A DNA stretch of 29,463 nt, from assembly GCA_000969725.1 (NCBI GenBank), contig JXSR01S073659.1; one strand, 5' to 3'. Shown piece after piece: positions 28,521 through 29,463 of this stretch. The notes beneath the pieces were generated by a model. That model did not search any database, was not told the DNA's origin, and worked only from the letters and a program-made list of their open reading frames with translations. A program made the translations under genes and the position numbers. Origin of the DNA: Ophiothrix spiculata (taxonomy: Eukaryota; Echinodermata; Ophiuroidea; Amphilepidida; Ophiotrichidae). Numbering within the stretch: the stretch's first letter is position 1; every line of letters starts with the position of its first letter.

Positions 28521-29463
28521 TATAAGGATATCTATAAATATGACTTGCAGCAACCAACAATTTATAGTAACTCCTTTTAATGAGTCAAAATTGTTTTGGC
28601 ATACATATATGAAATTGAATTACAACCACTTGGTACTCAAATCAAATATGTATATAAAACAGTATACACTGACTGCCCTTTTTCCTGGAAAACGTTAAAA
28701 ATCTTTCCCTCAGTCATCTTGAGTATATTATACTGTTCCCTTCGACCGCCAGTCTCAGAAAAGAGTATACATGTATAGTCGCTAAATCACTTTTGATAAT
28801 GTTACTATTGTCCTCATTAGTAACCAATATCTGTATATACTACCTTTCTATCTATGTACCTACCTTTGCACCATTGGCTTCATTAACAGGCCCATTTATC
28901 CCCATTCTCAGCAATCCTATAAACCTTACAATTTATTCCTTGGTCTGCCTAGTATGTTGGTACCAAATGCCAAATATAACGACTACCCAAATATTTTTAA
29001 ATGATAACCACATTTGACTTGAAAATAAACATTGTATGTGATTTTTAACAATTTACAGACATTTTATTTTCAATTTTGTTTTGTCAGGATGATGCACAAG
29101 TTAGAGGTGTGTACAAATTTAGAAAAAACACTTTTTTAAATGCCTCTAAGCAGTTTTGTAGGAAGGTATTCATATTTGATAATGTATTACCTTAGATATA
29201 TGTAAAGATGTACCTTAAAGTAAAATACTTACCAAAACGGATTCAAACAAGTCAAGATTCCATCGTTACAAGGTAAATTACAATTAGAGTTCCATTTGAA
29301 ACCGTCTGATCAACTCTGGAAAAGGGAAACAAACGTATGAAATGTCTACATTTTTTGTGTAAGTTGTACATTTTTAAAGTTGAGAGAATAGGAATAAATT
29401 CATATTCATATTTTACTTTCATCATTTGACTATATAATATATGAGTTTTATATATACATTGTC
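28521..29463. other. Unassigned AT-rich DNA
   Basis: No gene or repeat recognised. Short frames at 28596-28778 and 28793-29017 show no known motif. Confidence 0.4.

Overview
This window is AT-rich eukaryotic genomic DNA, almost entirely non-coding. I see no host protein-coding gene that I can defend. The content is a dense mosaic of repeats: the 3' end of an L2/CR1-type non-LTR retrotransposon, tRNA-derived SINE-like repeats, at least six kinds of short inverted-repeat (MITE-like) DNA elements, foldback palindromes, microsatellites, poly-C/poly-G runs, and a several-kilobase sequence block present in multiple diverged copies. There are no bacterial features (no ribosome binding sites, operons or long ORFs). 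The repeat mix, scattered CpG-rich inverted-repeat elements and a 630-base assembly gap point to a scaffold from an invertebrate animal, most likely a marine bilaterian such as a mollusc or a relative. That placement is inference; no gene identifies the species.

Layout. 1-3880: mostly unassigned AT-rich DNA with a TATAA microsatellite, an inverted-repeat pair (1180-1441), two copies of dispersed family E1 (about 1575-1850 and 3018-3545) and a repeat with an internal tRNA-like promoter (about 1913-2290). 3884-4302: 5'-truncated L2/CR1-like retrotransposon, inserted in or next to an old copy of the large duplicated block (4303-4690, and 5855-6200). 5146-13162: a run of separate inverted-repeat elements, several with target-site duplications (TTA, AAAT, TA), including a nested pair (7928-8861 containing 8104-8715, which itself contains a tRNA-Ser-like pseudogene) and two large foldbacks (10586-11030 and 11089-11543). 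13505-13860: an inverted second copy of the tRNA-bearing repeat, followed by the assembly gap 13906-14535.

14561-28520: the large duplicated block. One copy (15435-20475) is interrupted by an E2 composite element (16068-17377), an E1 element (about 18183-18735) and a SINE with a 7-bp target-site duplication (19442-19728). A second copy (24330-27290, with a possible continuation at 28190-28520) lacks all three. A third, partial copy (22614-23690) matches the first copy including the right part of its E2 insertion, so it was copied after that insertion. The paralogues therefore give a relative order of events and act as natural empty sites for the insertions.

No new functional system is claimed. 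The most useful observations are the empty-site comparison, the E2 family with its self-complementary GGTCC...GGACC core, the GATC-rich element with a tRNA-Ser-like centre, and the two large hairpin-forming foldbacks. All coordinates and similarities were read by eye; approximate boundaries are stated as such.
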